This document shows positions 10,461 to 20,138 of a stretch of 25,738 bases of DNA, one piece after another; within the stretch, counting starts at the first letter, position 1, and each line of letters begins with the position of its first letter. Both the position numbers and the translations under genes were made by a program. Below the pieces are notes generated by a model. That model made no database searches. It worked only from the letters and a program-made list of their open reading frames with translations, and was not told the origin of the DNA. The DNA lies in assembly GCA_030407315.1 (NCBI GenBank), contig JALQPE010002684.1:1-25738 (forward strand), given 5' to 3'. The stretch comes from Asparagopsis taxiformis (taxonomy: Eukaryota; Rhodophyta; Florideophyceae; Bonnemaisoniales; Bonnemaisoniaceae).

Positions 10461-10865
10461 CACTGTCCTGGGTAGTACCTGGAGACAGTGATTTTCACTG
10501 TCCTGGCCAGTACCTGGAGACAGTGATTTTCACTGTCCTGGGTAGTACCTGGAGACAGTGATTTTCACTGTCCTGGCCAGTACCTGGAGACAGTGATTTT
10601 CACTGTCCTGGGTAGTACCTGGAGACAGTGATTTTCACTGTCCTGGCCAGTACCTGGAGACAGTGATTTTCACTGTCCTGGGCAGTACCTGTAGACAGTA
10701 TTTTGTGCTGTCCTGGGCAGCACCTGTAGACAGTGTTTCGTGCTGCCCTGGGCAGCACCTGTAGACAGTACTTTGTACTGCCCTAGGCAGCACCTGTAGA
10801 CAGTATTTTGTGCTGCCCTGGGCAGCACCTGGAGACAGTAAAAGTAGTGTCCTGATATAGTAAAA
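10461..10865. repeat. 35-bp palindromic tandem repeat, 11 units
   Basis: Units start at 10481, 10516, 10551, 10586, 10621, 10656, 10691, 10726, 10761, 10796 and 10831, a strict 35-bp step. Each contains a GACAGTGATTTTCACTGTC-like palindrome preceded by AGTACCTGGA or AGCACCTGTA. In the first six units the linker alternates between GGGTAGTACC and GGCCAGTACC, giving a 70-bp higher-order period. The open frames through this array are repeat translations, not genes. Confidence 0.95.
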
Positions 10866-10869
10866 TTCG

Positions 10870-12640
10870 GTGTCTGGGAGTGGTGGATGAGATGGAGCGT
10901 CATGCTGTCGTGGGCATCTTTTTGGGGTAGATGGAGGCAGTTCTAGTGCTACGAGGATGGGTAATGGATGGTATCTACGTGAGAATGGTCACAATTGTAA
11001 GGCTAGGAATTTTTATTTCGTAGTGACTATGAGCTAGAGAGAAGTACAAGCGGTAGGATAGGTAGCAATCTAAGAGGGTGCAATATGGGAAGCTTCACTC
11101 TGGATTTGTTTATTTGCGCAGGATACATTGAGAGTAAAATATCCCTATGTTAGAACTGCTACTACAACCAACACTATTATGAAGAATAAAACTAAAAGTA
11201 CCAGAAAGTCTACAAATCTATCAACTGATTGCGCTGCATGAATAAGCTAGGAAATGAAGAGAAAGAGGAAAAACAGATGTAGTGAAAGGAAACAAGTTAG
11301 TGACGTTGAATTGGAGTGGGAAACTGATGGTTACCAGGAGACTAACGTACCTTAACGAATACCATTGCATCCCAAATCGAAATCTGTACTCACAGGCAGA
11401 GCAACAAAAATGGAGTAGTGAGAGAGAAAGATGAACGAAAGGAGAATTGGAAAACTCACCGACCGGGAACTTGAGAAAACGAATAGAATACTGGGTTAGT
11501 GGCGTGAAATGTGGTGACGTACCATGTACACTGCTCCGGAAGCGTATACGCTTCCGGAGCAGTAATTATAATTACTGATGCTTTTTCTTCCGACGGATAT
11601 GGAGATGGAAACAGGGATTTCCAGAATCTGTCGTTTAAGTAGCACTCTGCGGGCGGAAAAGACGTGTAGGAGAACAATAGAGGGATGAATTTGAAACGGA
11701 GCGGTGCGATGGGAGGCCCAGAAAAACGATACCTAGGCTGCGAATTACGCTTGGAAGCACATGATCTGGCAGAGGAGGCGCACATTATCGTATCTTCTAC
11801 CGCCTTTTATTGTCTATAATGACGTCATCACTACAGAAATATAGGAAAAACACTAACATATGGGGCCTACAGGACAGGCAGAGGTGAAGAGTAAGAAAAA
11901 TGGCGCACTTTCCTGGACGAGGAGTCCGCGCTTCCAGTGATGATGTGGATGGTATATATCGATAACGTCATTGTATGCTCCGAGTACACTTGGCAGGCAG
12001 TCAAAGCGGGCCACGTGGATGGTGGCGGTTAGGAAACAGCAGTGTCGAAGAATTTTTATAATTTTCATGTTTCAAGCGAGCAGTGAGTCTGCATTGCAAT
12101 ATATAAATGTATGCTAATTTAAGATATCACACCGAGTACGATTCAACGAGACATCGTGTTTTCACCTTGTGAATAGGGCCGAGAATATGGTAGAGTATAC
12201 GAGTAGGAACTACGTGCATGAGAAAATCAGATTCAGTATTAGTGCTTAGAGCATCACTGCGTAACAAACGGAAGTGGATACGTCTTGGCCAGGCTGGTGT
12301 TTAGGGAATGCGATACAAGATAGCAAAACGATATTGAGTAGGTCGAGCCCGGATGAAATAGCAATCATTGTGAATAAAGTAATGAGCATAGGACAAATCA
12401 TTGTGGTGAAACAGTTCATTGGATCGAATGAAAGCCAGGAAAGGTTTCGTAATGGTTGAATTTAGTGGCGGAGAAATATAAAATATAATTCTGCACTATA
12501 GCGGAGAAGTAGCGGAAAAGAGTAAATCTCCTTCAGCAAGCGAGACATGCATCAATATTGCCCAGTATAGTTCGTCTGAAGTGCAAGTTGAACCTCGCAA
12601 AGTGAATATCAGAGGTCGTTGGCTAGTGGTTGAAGAAGTC
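10870..12640. other. No recognisable gene
   Basis: About 1.8 kb of AT-leaning sequence has only short open frames in all frames. The minus-strand frame 11456-11785 has no recognisable content. The one notable structure is the 34-bp perfect palindrome at 11530-11563. I saw no tRNA and no further GACAGT motifs. Confidence 0.6.
11530..11563. repeat. 34-bp perfect palindrome
   Basis: The half-site ACTGCTCCGGAAGCGTA is followed without spacer by its reverse complement, centred at 11546/11547. The sequence is unrelated to the other palindromes in the window. Confidence 0.95.
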
Positions 12641-12647
12641 TGCAACG

Positions 12648-13074
12648 ATGGAGCAATTCTTGAAAGCGGATTTGGCTGCAGGAAACTATTCCGAACAGGC
12701 CAGAGTTCGTGCAGTTCTCTTCGACGGAGTTTCTGGCTGGGTGTACGGTGAAATTGTTGTTCAACGGATCGTTTAGGGGTGCTCCGGACGTCCAAAATTG
12801 TGTCAACCTCGAGATGACGGCGTACTACACTTGTAGCCGTTGGTGGGCCGGGCTGAAACCGAACTCGGTTGGTACCTTTGGGCAGGAATGGATTGCTGGT
12901 TTGTTGGAAATCTTCGGGTACGTGAAGGAGGTGGCCGAGTATTGGAACGTTTCGGATGTGTTGAGGATGCTGGATGGCTCCATTCCCAGCGTGGGTGACC
13001 CGAGCAAGAGCTTCGACATTCACTCACGCGTTTTCGAAGTTTTTGCGCTGATGGTGCCCAAGAAGGGGTTCTGA
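12648..13074 (+). pseudogene. Hypothetical protein fragment, frameshifted
   Basis: An ATG at 12648 opens MEQFLKADLAAGNYSEQA. A shift near 12700 leads into a frame that stays open to 13072-13074 and reads EFVQFSSTEFLAGCTVKL, then MTAYYTCSRWWAGLKPN and, near the end, FALMVPKKGF. The composition is protein-like, with aromatic and hydrophobic residues well spaced and no low complexity. I do not recognise the family. It may be the N-terminal part of the oxygenase-like relic that follows on the same strand, but 260 bp with stops separates them. Confidence 0.45.
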
Positions 13075-13080
13075 GCGGAC

Positions 13081-13275
13081 TTACATCCCAAGGAAGGCCC
13101 TCCCAATGGCTCTAAGTTTGAGAACATCTTTCCCAAACGGAAGTCTGTGTTTTGAAAGGACGCCAGGAAAATGCTCCTGCGCGTAACTGGCTACCGCGAC
13201 ATGTAAATGTGGAAACAATTTTACGTGGTGGACCCACACATCCCACATGCTGCGCTCCCAGTCACATGTGGTCAT
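13081..13275 (-). pseudogene. Possible protein fragment, opposite strand
   Basis: A 64-codon minus-strand frame reads WERSMWDVWVHHVKLFPHLH, then VAVASYAQEHFPGVL, KHRLPFGKD and LKLRAIGRAFLGM. The regular aromatic/hydrophobic spacing looks like real protein. It weakly recalls helicase-associated repeat domains of protists, but I cannot assign it. It lies between two plus-strand pseudogene pieces, so it may have been inserted there. Confidence 0.25.
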
Positions 13276-13337
13276 GATTCCGCCATCCCTTCCCCTTCCA
13301 TTTCCATTTCCCTGACCATCCCTTCATCCTCCATTCT

Positions 13338-14813
13338 TTGCCTTTGAAGAATCCAATTGAGGTAGTACCACCTCAATTAGATTCTTCCAGCTATTCCGAG
13401 GCTGCCTCTGTTTCTGCCACTACCCCTGTCGTGTCTGCATCGTCCGGAGTGGAAACTTCTGGGAAAGTGATGCCCAAAAGGAGTACCTGCCTGAAAGAGA
13501 GTCGTTCCGGTCGTGGTGGAACAGCGACGGCGGGTGGTGCGAGCCCTGTTCAGGTCGTCGAACTGGAGAGCGCACCCAAGGATGCGGGTAAAAGCTCCAT
13601 CCTCGGGAAGCGCAACTGGGAAACCGCTTCTGCGACGCCAGAGCCCTCTACCAAAAAGAGGAAGCTCAATGAGACTTCATCAAAGTCGTCGTCAAAGAAA
13701 TCCAAGTCGGCTTCCAGAGGACGTTCTCGGGAGCCGATTCTCCAGTTCGACGACGCCCATGAGAATCCCATTCCCGACAGTATCGTCGATGAGAATGTCG
13801 CCGCCGTTCTCCCCAGCGCAATTGCGTCTGGTAGCCCGATGAAGTACTACATGGAAATTACGACGGTAGAGACGGTGCGGGCGGAAATAAAGGCGGCAGC
13901 ATTCCTGGCAGCTGCATCACCAGGTGCTGAGGACTCGGTGGTGGAATAGTACTTTGTGGTGAAGCGGCGTTGCTGGACAACATGGGGGTGGTTGTTGTGG
14001 AAGGCCTCTTGCAGTCGTCCACGGCTGGTAGTGCGACGCATGACCTCTTCAGTCACTTTTCTCGGCAGTTCCCGCTGGTTGAGGAGGTTGAAAAGCCACA
14101 GAAACCCTCCCAGCAGTCTGATTCTGATTATGAAGACAGGAAACCACAGGACGAGCCGCCAGCTTTCGCAAAGCCCGGCTTCGATCCTTCGCCGTGGCAG
14201 TTCATCCACAACGTGGGTGATGCGAAGGACCGCATAGATGGTGGTCGTGGGCGCCTCACTCTGCCGCGGCGTGAGTTGTGCGACAAGCTGGAGGAGGGGA
14301 ATTTGGATATGTACAGGAACAAGTTGGTGGCAGAGCTTGCTCTTGGTGTTTGTGCGGATTTCTCGAAGTTGGGAATGGAGGGTGAGGATCCTGTCTTTTT
14401 CCCGAAGACAGGATTACGGCTGCTTCTTAAAACAGATGGGGCTGCGGACCAGGATGGGCACACGGACTTCTGAGTATCCCAATTTTGAGGAGTCGGACCT
14501 ACCCAATCCCCATCCTATTTCATGATGTCGAGCGGAGCCGATGGGTTCTTTATAGTAGCTGCACCTTATAGTCATGTATGCCTGGTCCATACGGACGCCG
14601 ACATGTGGAAGGTTCCCGTTAACCACTTTTATGTGCCACCCTATTCCGTCTTAGTTGATCGCGGTGACCTTTACCATTATGGGGTCGGCTTCAGGTGAGG
14701 AGATCTTCCTGTGGGAGCAGAATTTAGTCTATGGTCTGCCCACGCGCGGCCACATCTACTTGAAGACGGAGAAGGACGTCCTCACGGACCACATCCACAC
14801 CGTCGAATATTAA
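13338..14813 (+). pseudogene. 2-oxoglutarate/Fe(II) oxygenase-like protein, frameshifted
   Basis: The first segment (13338-about 13930) is Ser/Lys/Ala-rich with a nuclear-localisation-like KKRKLNE and a Lys/Ser cluster. It has no ATG at its 5' end, so the true start is unclear. A shift near 13930 enters LCGEAALLDNMGVVVVEGLL (open to 14473), which ends in GAADQDGHTDF. Here HTD would be the first part of the HxD metal motif. After further shifts, 14522-14698 reads SSGADGFFIVAAPYSHVCL and PPYSVLVDRGDLYHYGVGF, offering a second metal His. Then 14697-14813 reads EEIFLWEQNLVYG and RGHIYL, offering a possible 2-oxoglutarate-binding Arg. The order HxD, distal His, Arg fits the superfamily; the assignment is by motif only. 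The gene appears dead, with at least three frameshifts, the last near 14695. The substrate is unknown. Confidence 0.5.
13346..13387. repeat. 42-bp near-perfect palindrome
   Basis: GAAGAATCCAATTGAGGTAG is mirrored by TACCACCTCAATTAGATTCTTC with two mismatched pairs, centred at 13366/13367. It overlaps the start of the Ser/Lys-rich frame of the oxygenase-like relic. Confidence 0.9.
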
Positions 14814-14822
14814 AAGTATGAC

Positions 14823-15048
14823 AGGAGCAATAGATAGCATACGAGAAGTATTAAAACCTATGCTATTGTTCCCTGCTATGAAGTTCTGTCTTTCTCATCT
14901 CAACATTATTCGCTTAGCCCACCTTTCTATTTTCATCTATACATCTGACCTTCATGTCATAGTTTAGTGCTACTAAGCCTATTGATTGCTACTTTTTTGT
15001 ATTAGTCTACAACTTTACATGATTTCACTATAGTGAAATCATGTAAAG
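14823..15048. repeat. Hairpin and 36-bp perfect palindrome after the oxygenase relic
   Basis: An imperfect hairpin (AGCAATAGATAGCATA / TATGCTATTGTT) lies at about 14828-14872. At 15013-15048 a perfect palindrome has the half-site CTTTACATGATTTCACTA, centred at 15030/15031. A run of seven G follows near 15065. No gene is visible between 14814 and 15080. Confidence 0.85.
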
Positions 15049-15079
15049 CTATAGCTAGACCGTAGGGGGGGGACTAGTT

Positions 15080-15760
15080 TTAGACCTTGACAACCCGTGA
15101 GGTTCGACTATAAGAGACGTTGCTGAGATAACACATGACACAGAATGCTCCTGGAAGCCACTCACAGCCGTACAAACGTTCTGCTGAGCCATGTTCCTGA
15201 CTTCCCAATTCCTTGCTCACCCTTCCCTAGGTGGGAGGGGGACGGAACTCTCAGCCCCTTACAGCGGAAGCCGTTTACCGGGGATTCTTACAGCAAAGTC
15301 ATCGTTACGATGACTTTGCTGTAAGAAAGCGTTTCCATTACAGTGGCCAAAAAAATTTTACCGGGTAAAAAAATCATGGCAGCTGTAATGATTTATTTTC
15401 TTACAGCAAAGTCATCGTAACGATGACTTTGCTGTAAGAAAGCGTTTCAATTACAGTGGCCAAGAATTTTTTTACCGGGTAAAAAATCATGGCTGCTGTA
15501 ATGATTTATTTTCTTACAGCAAAGTCATCGTAACGATGACTTTGCTGTAAGCATCCCTGGTAAATTGCTTCCGCTGTAAGCGGCAGGGACTTCCGTCCTT
15601 TTCCGACCTAGGGAAGGGTGAGGAAGGAATTATGAAGTCAGGAAACAGGGTATAGGAATGGTATGGACGGCTGTAGGCGGCATTAGGTAACACATTGTGT
15701 TGTTTACACCCGGTTTGAGCTGGGTGTTGTGTCTAGTATGGTTGGAGGAGTGTACGAAAT
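15080..15760. mobile_element. Foldback-type element A with nested palindromes
   Basis: The core holds three copies of a 39-bp perfect palindrome (half-site CTTACAGCAAAGTCATCGT) at 15287-15325, 15400-15438 and 15513-15551. They are separated by spacers with ATTACAGTGGCC and a TTTTACCGGGTAAAA palindrome. Outside the core, inverted arms continue: GCTTACAGCGGAAGC with TTTACC near the core, then CTCACCCTTCCCTAGG and TTCCTGACTTC, and more weakly ACAGCCGT and GACACA. The arms match over roughly 170-250 bp per side. No coding capacity is visible. This is a foldback or MITE-like structure. Confidence 0.75.
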
Positions 15761-16220
15761 TTCTACCACGTGGTCGGAAATGGTTCAATTTTCTCACGAC
15801 AGAGATTCTGACTTTCGAAATTCAAACTCGTTAAAGTGGGCTGGAGTTGGTGTGAACACCTCCAGGACCTCTGGGAAGGATCTGGTAACACATGTCCTGT
15901 GACTGCACGCGGTTATCCTCTCTGAAATCAACCATAGATTATCGGAGGGCAAAATCTACTCTTGGTGTCGTGTGGCACATTGACTATACAAAACCGTCTG
16001 TTTCCAGTTTTTATATACTTTACTCTCGAGTAGATAGGATTTCAGCTGTCCAAGTAAAGAATGGGCCATATAAATGTTTCATTTCAACACAAGCATTGTG
16101 CAATTCAACCTCTTCCAGGTCAAAAACTTGTCCAGAGTACACTTCCAGGCCATCGCCTGGGAGCGTACTCTGGACAATTTCTTGGACTAAGTGCACTTTC
16201 AAGTGTATGCACTTGGAGGC
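15760..16220. repeat. Non-coding body segment following array A
   Basis: This segment is repeated in diverged form after array B (about 17270-17560) and array C (about 18310-18600). Shared landmarks are GTGAACACCTCCAGGA-like, ATCAAGCATAGATTATCG-like and GGCACAGTGAC-like words. Its end (about 16040-16220, with GTTTCATTTCAA and CCTCTTCCAGGTC) is related to 18880-19000, just before the 172-bp satellite. Open frames here are short and repeat-derived. Confidence 0.65.
16128..16177. repeat. Hairpin within the body segment
   Basis: TTGTCCAGAGTAC at the left is mirrored by GTACTCTGGACAA at the right, with CTTCCAGGC/GCCTGGGAG pairing inside. The homologous place near 18975 lacks the second arm, so the inverted duplication is specific to this copy. 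Confidence 0.85.
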
Positions 16221-16410
16221 ATCCAGTCCAAATCTACGTCGTTCCGACAAAGTTGAATTTTGGCCATGGCCGAAATTCATCACATCTGCAGTTGTGAGAA
16301 TCTGATGACCAAAAATCGATGCATTCTGCCAGCCCTAATGCGCAAGCCAGAAGCTTTACGGACAGATAAAACACCTTTCTGTACTCCCCAGAGCCACTCC
16401 AGCCCTTATA
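16221..16410. repeat. Solitary diverged copy of the 172-bp satellite monomer
   Basis: It matches the satellite at about 18998-19710 through CGTTCCGACAAAGTT, TTTTGGCCAT, CAGTTGTGAGAATCTGATG, CAAAAATCGATGCATTCTG and CCCCAGAGCCACTCC. It carries a small insertion after TTTTGGCCATGG. A CACTA-like end follows directly at 16411. Confidence 0.8.
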
Positions 16411-16478
16411 CACTACGGTGTTGAAAAGGGGGCCTCAGACAGTACGGTGAGACAGTGCTTTTTACTGCCTCACTGTAC
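16411..16478 (+). mobile_element. Truncated CACTA-like left end
   Basis: Nearly identical to 10103-10150: CACTACGGTGTTG, AAAAGGGGGCCTCAGACAGT, then GACAGTGCTTTTTACTG. The similarity ends within about 70 bp. The preceding bases are ATA. It is evidence that this is a repeat family rather than a chance word. Confidence 0.7.
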
Positions 16479-16479
16479 A

Positions 16480-17575
16480 ATGATCTCCAGGAAGTAGGAT
16501 ATTCTCTAAGCCTAGCACGGGACAGAAAGATTGAAGCGTAGGCATGCAGAAGTATAGAGGCAATAGTATGTGTAGACTATGGCAGTGGTAGAAAAGTATT
16601 TCATGCACGAAAAGGACTGGTAGAGTGGCACTAGAGAAGTGATGCTTAGCAGGAAGGGAGGTGGAGATGATGAAGGAAGACAACAGACATGAGATCGAGG
16701 GTTGAGACCAACGGCTTACAGACGGAGCAGTTTACCAGGGATGTTTACAGCAAAGTCATCGTTACGATGACTTTGCTGTAAGAAAACAATTCATTACAGT
16801 AGCCATGATTTTTTACCGGGTAAAAAAATTCCTGGCCACTGTAATGAAAACGTTTTCTTACAGCAAAGTCATCGTAACGATGGCTTTGCAGTAAGGATAA
16901 AATTCATTACAGTAGCCATGATTTTTTTACCCGGTAAAAAATTCTCCGGCCACTGTAAGAAAAAAATTCATTACAGTGGCCAAGAATTTTTTTACCGGGT
17001 AAACAAATCATGGCTACTGTAATGAATTGTTTTCTTACAGCAAAGTCATCGTAACGATGACTTTGCTGTAAGCATCCCTGGTAAACTGCCTCAGCTGTAA
17101 GCGGCTGGGAGCTTGGTCCCTCCCTCACCTTGGGAAGGGTGAGCAAGGAATTGTGAAGCCGTAAAACATGGCAGAGGGATGGTTTGGACGGCTGTTAGCG
17201 GTGTTGGGGAGCACTCTGCGTCGTGCTAACCCAGTCTGGGCTGGGTGCCCTGCCTGGTACGGCGGGAGGAGTGCACAAAATTTCAAACACAATTTCCTCA
17301 AAAGTGAAATTCTGATTGTCGAAACTCAACCTCCCTAAAATGAACTAGAGCTGGCATGAGCACCTCCACGACGTCTGGAAAGGTACTGACAGCACGTTTT
17401 CGGAGCATTGGCGCAGCTGTTCTCTCTGAGATCAAGCATAGAGTATCCGTGGTCAGATTCTATTCCTGGTGCCGTGTGGCACAGTGACCACACCAAATCG
17501 CCCTTTTTAGCAGACTATAGATTTGAGTTACTAGGAATCTAGCTGCCTTCAATACCAACATAGTTGGTAAGTAGG
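16480..17575. repeat. Tandem unit B (about 1.08 kb) with palindrome array
   Basis: It consists of a left flank with GTAGGCATGCAG and CTATGGCAGTGGTAGA, a palindrome array, then a diverged body. Core palindromes are at 16744-16782 (one mismatch), 16857-16895 (two mismatches) and 17034-17072 (perfect). Spacers carry TTTTACCGGGTAAAA-type palindromes. The array is bounded by inverted GCTTACAG/CTGTAAGC and GTTTACCAGGGAT/ATCCCTGGTAAAC. Landmarks recur 1077 bp later in unit C. Confidence 0.85.
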
Positions 17576-18610
17576 CTAGCCTAGGATTGTAGGAAAATCA
17601 GGAAGGATGGGAGGGTAGGTATGCAGCAACATGAAGGGGGTAGTATGAGTAGGTAATGGCGGTGGTAGACAAGGATTGCACTCACCGAAGGGTCGGCTGG
17701 AGTGACACCAGAGTCGACACAGGAAGGAAGGTTGGGATAGGCTGGGATGAAGCTTCATCCTCCTAGGAGGACAAGAGACATGAGAGAGAGGGTGAGGCCA
17801 GACCGCTTACAGCTGAGGCAGTTTACCAGGGATGCTTACAGCAAAGTCATCGTTACGATGACTTTGCTGTAAGAAAGGAAAAATTACAGCCGACACGATT
17901 TTTTACCCGGCAAAAAAATTCTTGGTGATTTTTTACCCGGTAAAAATTCTTCGCCCACTGTAATGTTTCCTTTTCTTACAGCAAAGTCATCGTAACGATG
18001 ACTTTGCTGTAAGTAAACGTTTCATTACAGTAGCCACGATTTTTTACCCGGTAAAATCCTTCGCCCACTGTAATGTTTTCTTTTCTTACAGCAAAGTCAT
18101 CGTAACGATGACTTTGCTGTAAGCATCCCTAGTGAATTGCCTCAGCTGTAAGCGGCTGGGAGCTTTGTCCCTCCCTCACCTTGGGAAGGGTGAGATAGGA
18201 ATTGTGAAGTCGGGAACATTGTGGAAGGATGGTTTCGACGGCTTCGGGCGGCTTTCAAGAGCAATCTGTGTCTTGTTCACCCGGTCTGAGGTAACTAAAA
18301 AGTTCAGTACTGCGAGAGGAGCACGCAAAATTTCAACCACGATTTTCTCATGACAGAGATTCTGGCGGTCGAAATTCAAACTCGTTGAAATGGACTAGAG
18401 TTGGTGTGAACACCTCTAGGAACTCTGGAAAGGTACTGCCTGCACATTTTCCGAGGGTACAAGAGGCTGTTATCTCCAATATCAAGCATAGATTATCGAT
18501 GCGCAAAATCTACTCCTGGTACTGTGTAGCACATTTACTATACAAAACTGTCCGTTTACCGTTATAATACACCCTACTTTCAATTAGGTAGGAATCTAGA
18601 TATTCACTTT
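17576..18610. repeat. Tandem unit C (about 1.04 kb) with palindrome array
   Basis: It has the same layout as unit B. Perfect 39-bp palindromes lie at 17835-17873, 17975-18013 and 18085-18123. The flanking inverted arms read CCGCTTACAGCTGAGGCAGT at the left and the mirrored CTCAGCTGTAAGCGG at the right. The body after the array (about 18140-18600) aligns with those after arrays A and B. Confidence 0.85.
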
Positions 18611-18880
18611 ACATCGATGATTATGAAGCAGGTTAGGCTAGGATAGGAGGGTAGGCATGGAGTGAAATGAAGGCAGTGGTATGAGTAGACTATGGCAGTG
18701 GAAGACAGGTATTTAATTCACAAGAGGGGCGTGTGAAGTGACACCAGAGGCACGGTGTGTCACAGGAAGGGAGATTGGGATGATAAAGGAGGAGTAGAGA
18801 CTTGAGAGATGGGTTGTTGAGGAATGATTCTAGCTCCAGTACATAACTACATTGCTCCTCTATAGGCTACGGCAATCGAC
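18611..18880. repeat. Partial third tandem unit (left flank only)
   Basis: GTAGGCATGGAG at 18652, the ATGAGTAGACTATGGCAGTG word and the GTGACACCAGAG word repeat the left flanks of units B and C. The palindrome array is missing and the sequence runs into the satellite region instead. Confidence 0.75.
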
Positions 18881-18997
18881 TCCAGCAGTCCAAGAAAAAA
18901 TGGACTATACGAATGTTTCATTTCAATATCAGAATTGTGCAGTTGAGCCTCTTCAAGGTCCGAAAGCTTTCCCAGAGTACGCTTCCAGGCTACTTGA

Positions 18998-19710
18998 AGG
19001 CATCCAGACCACTTGCACATCGTTCCGACAAATTTCAATTTTGGCCATCACATCTCCAGTTGTGAGAATCTGGTGACCAAAAATTGATACATTCTGGCAT
19101 TCCTACCACGCAAGCCAGAAGCTTTGAGTACAATTAGACCATGTCTCAGTGCTCCCTAGAGCCACTCTATCCCTTCTAGACCACTTCCACATCGTCCCGA
19201 AAAAGTTCAATTTTTGCCATCACATCTCCAGTTGTGGGAATCTGGTTGCCAAAAATCGATGCATTCTGTCAGCCCTAACGCGCAAGCCGGAAGCATTGCG
19301 AACGCATAGAACACTTTTCCGCACTCCCCAGAGCCGCTCCATCCCTTCCAGACCAATTCCACATCGTTCCCACAAAGTTCAATTTTGGCCATCATATCTC
19401 CAGTTGTGAGAGTCTGATGGTCAGAAATCGATGCATTCTGTCAGCCCTAACGCATAATCCAGCAGCTTTACGAACGCATAGAACACTTTTCCGTACTCCC
19501 TAGAGCCACTCCAACCCTTACAGACCACTTCCACATCATTCGGACAAAGTTCAATTTTGGCCATCACATCTCCAGTTGTGAGAATCTGATGGCCAAAAAT
19601 CGATGAATTCTACCAGCCCTTCCACGCAAGTCAGAAGCTCCTAGTACAATTAAAACACGTTTTAGTACTCCCTAGAACCACCCCAACTCTTCCAGACCAC
19701 TTTGTAGCCT
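18998..19710. repeat. 172-bp satellite, about four tandem monomers
   Basis: The word CATCTCCAGTTGTG (one base changed in one copy) begins at 19051, 19223, 19395 and 19567, an exact 172-bp step. Monomers also share CAATTTTGGCCATCA, AAAAATCGATGCATTCT, AGCCCTAACGC, CTCCCTAGAGCCACTCC and CCAGACCACTTCCACATCG. The short open frames here are repeat translations. Confidence 0.93.
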
Positions 19711-19774
19711 TTTTCGCGGGGTCCGAAATCGTCTCCTTCTTCTTCCCGAGTGAGAAACATCAGTCCCCCTCAGA

Positions 19775-19995
19775 TGCTTACAGAGAAGTTGGTTTACCAT
19801 GGTTTCTTACAGCAAAGTCATCGTTACGATGACTTTGCTGTAATGTTTTGTTTTCTTACAGCAAAGTCATCGTAACGATGACTTTGCTGTAAGCAATCTG
19901 GCTAAACTGTCTTTGCTGTAAGAAAACTGAACAGCAGTTCCGACAGGTTGTCCTGAGAAACCAAACCCGCCTTAACGATGACTTTGCTGTAAGAA
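19775..19995. repeat. Palindrome array D (degenerate foldback)
   Basis: Two core palindromes lie at 19806-19844 (last base changed) and 19855-19893 (perfect), only 10 bp apart. A half copy, AACGATGACTTTGCTGTAAG, lies at 19974-19993. Outer arms GCTTACAGAGAAGTTGGTTTACC and the mirrored TAAACTGTCTTTGCTGTAAG are weaker than in A-C. The TTTTACCGGGTAAAA spacers are absent, so this looks like a collapsed array. Confidence 0.85.
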
Positions 19996-20138
19996 AACAG
20001 AGTAATTACAGTTCCGATAGCTTGTCCTGAAAACCCGTCCTCCCGCACAAGTTTATTGTCTGTTACCGTCACCCGAAGTCCTGCAACTACTCCAGATCAT
20101 TCCCCGCAGAGGAATTTGAAAGAAGTGGCATAGGAGCA

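Noticed and set aside
10370..10903. Open frames through the GACAGT arrays on both strands
   Set aside because: They are translations of a 35-bp tandem repeat; 35 is not a multiple of three, so the frame cycles without protein meaning.
15892..16305. 137-codon plus-strand frame
   Set aside because: It lies in repeat body sequence whose diverged copies near 17.4 and 18.5 kb do not keep the frame open.
15287..19893. CRISPR-like array of repeats
   Set aside because: The repeats are self-palindromic, the spacers are themselves repeated and irregular, there are no cas genes, and the context is eukaryotic.
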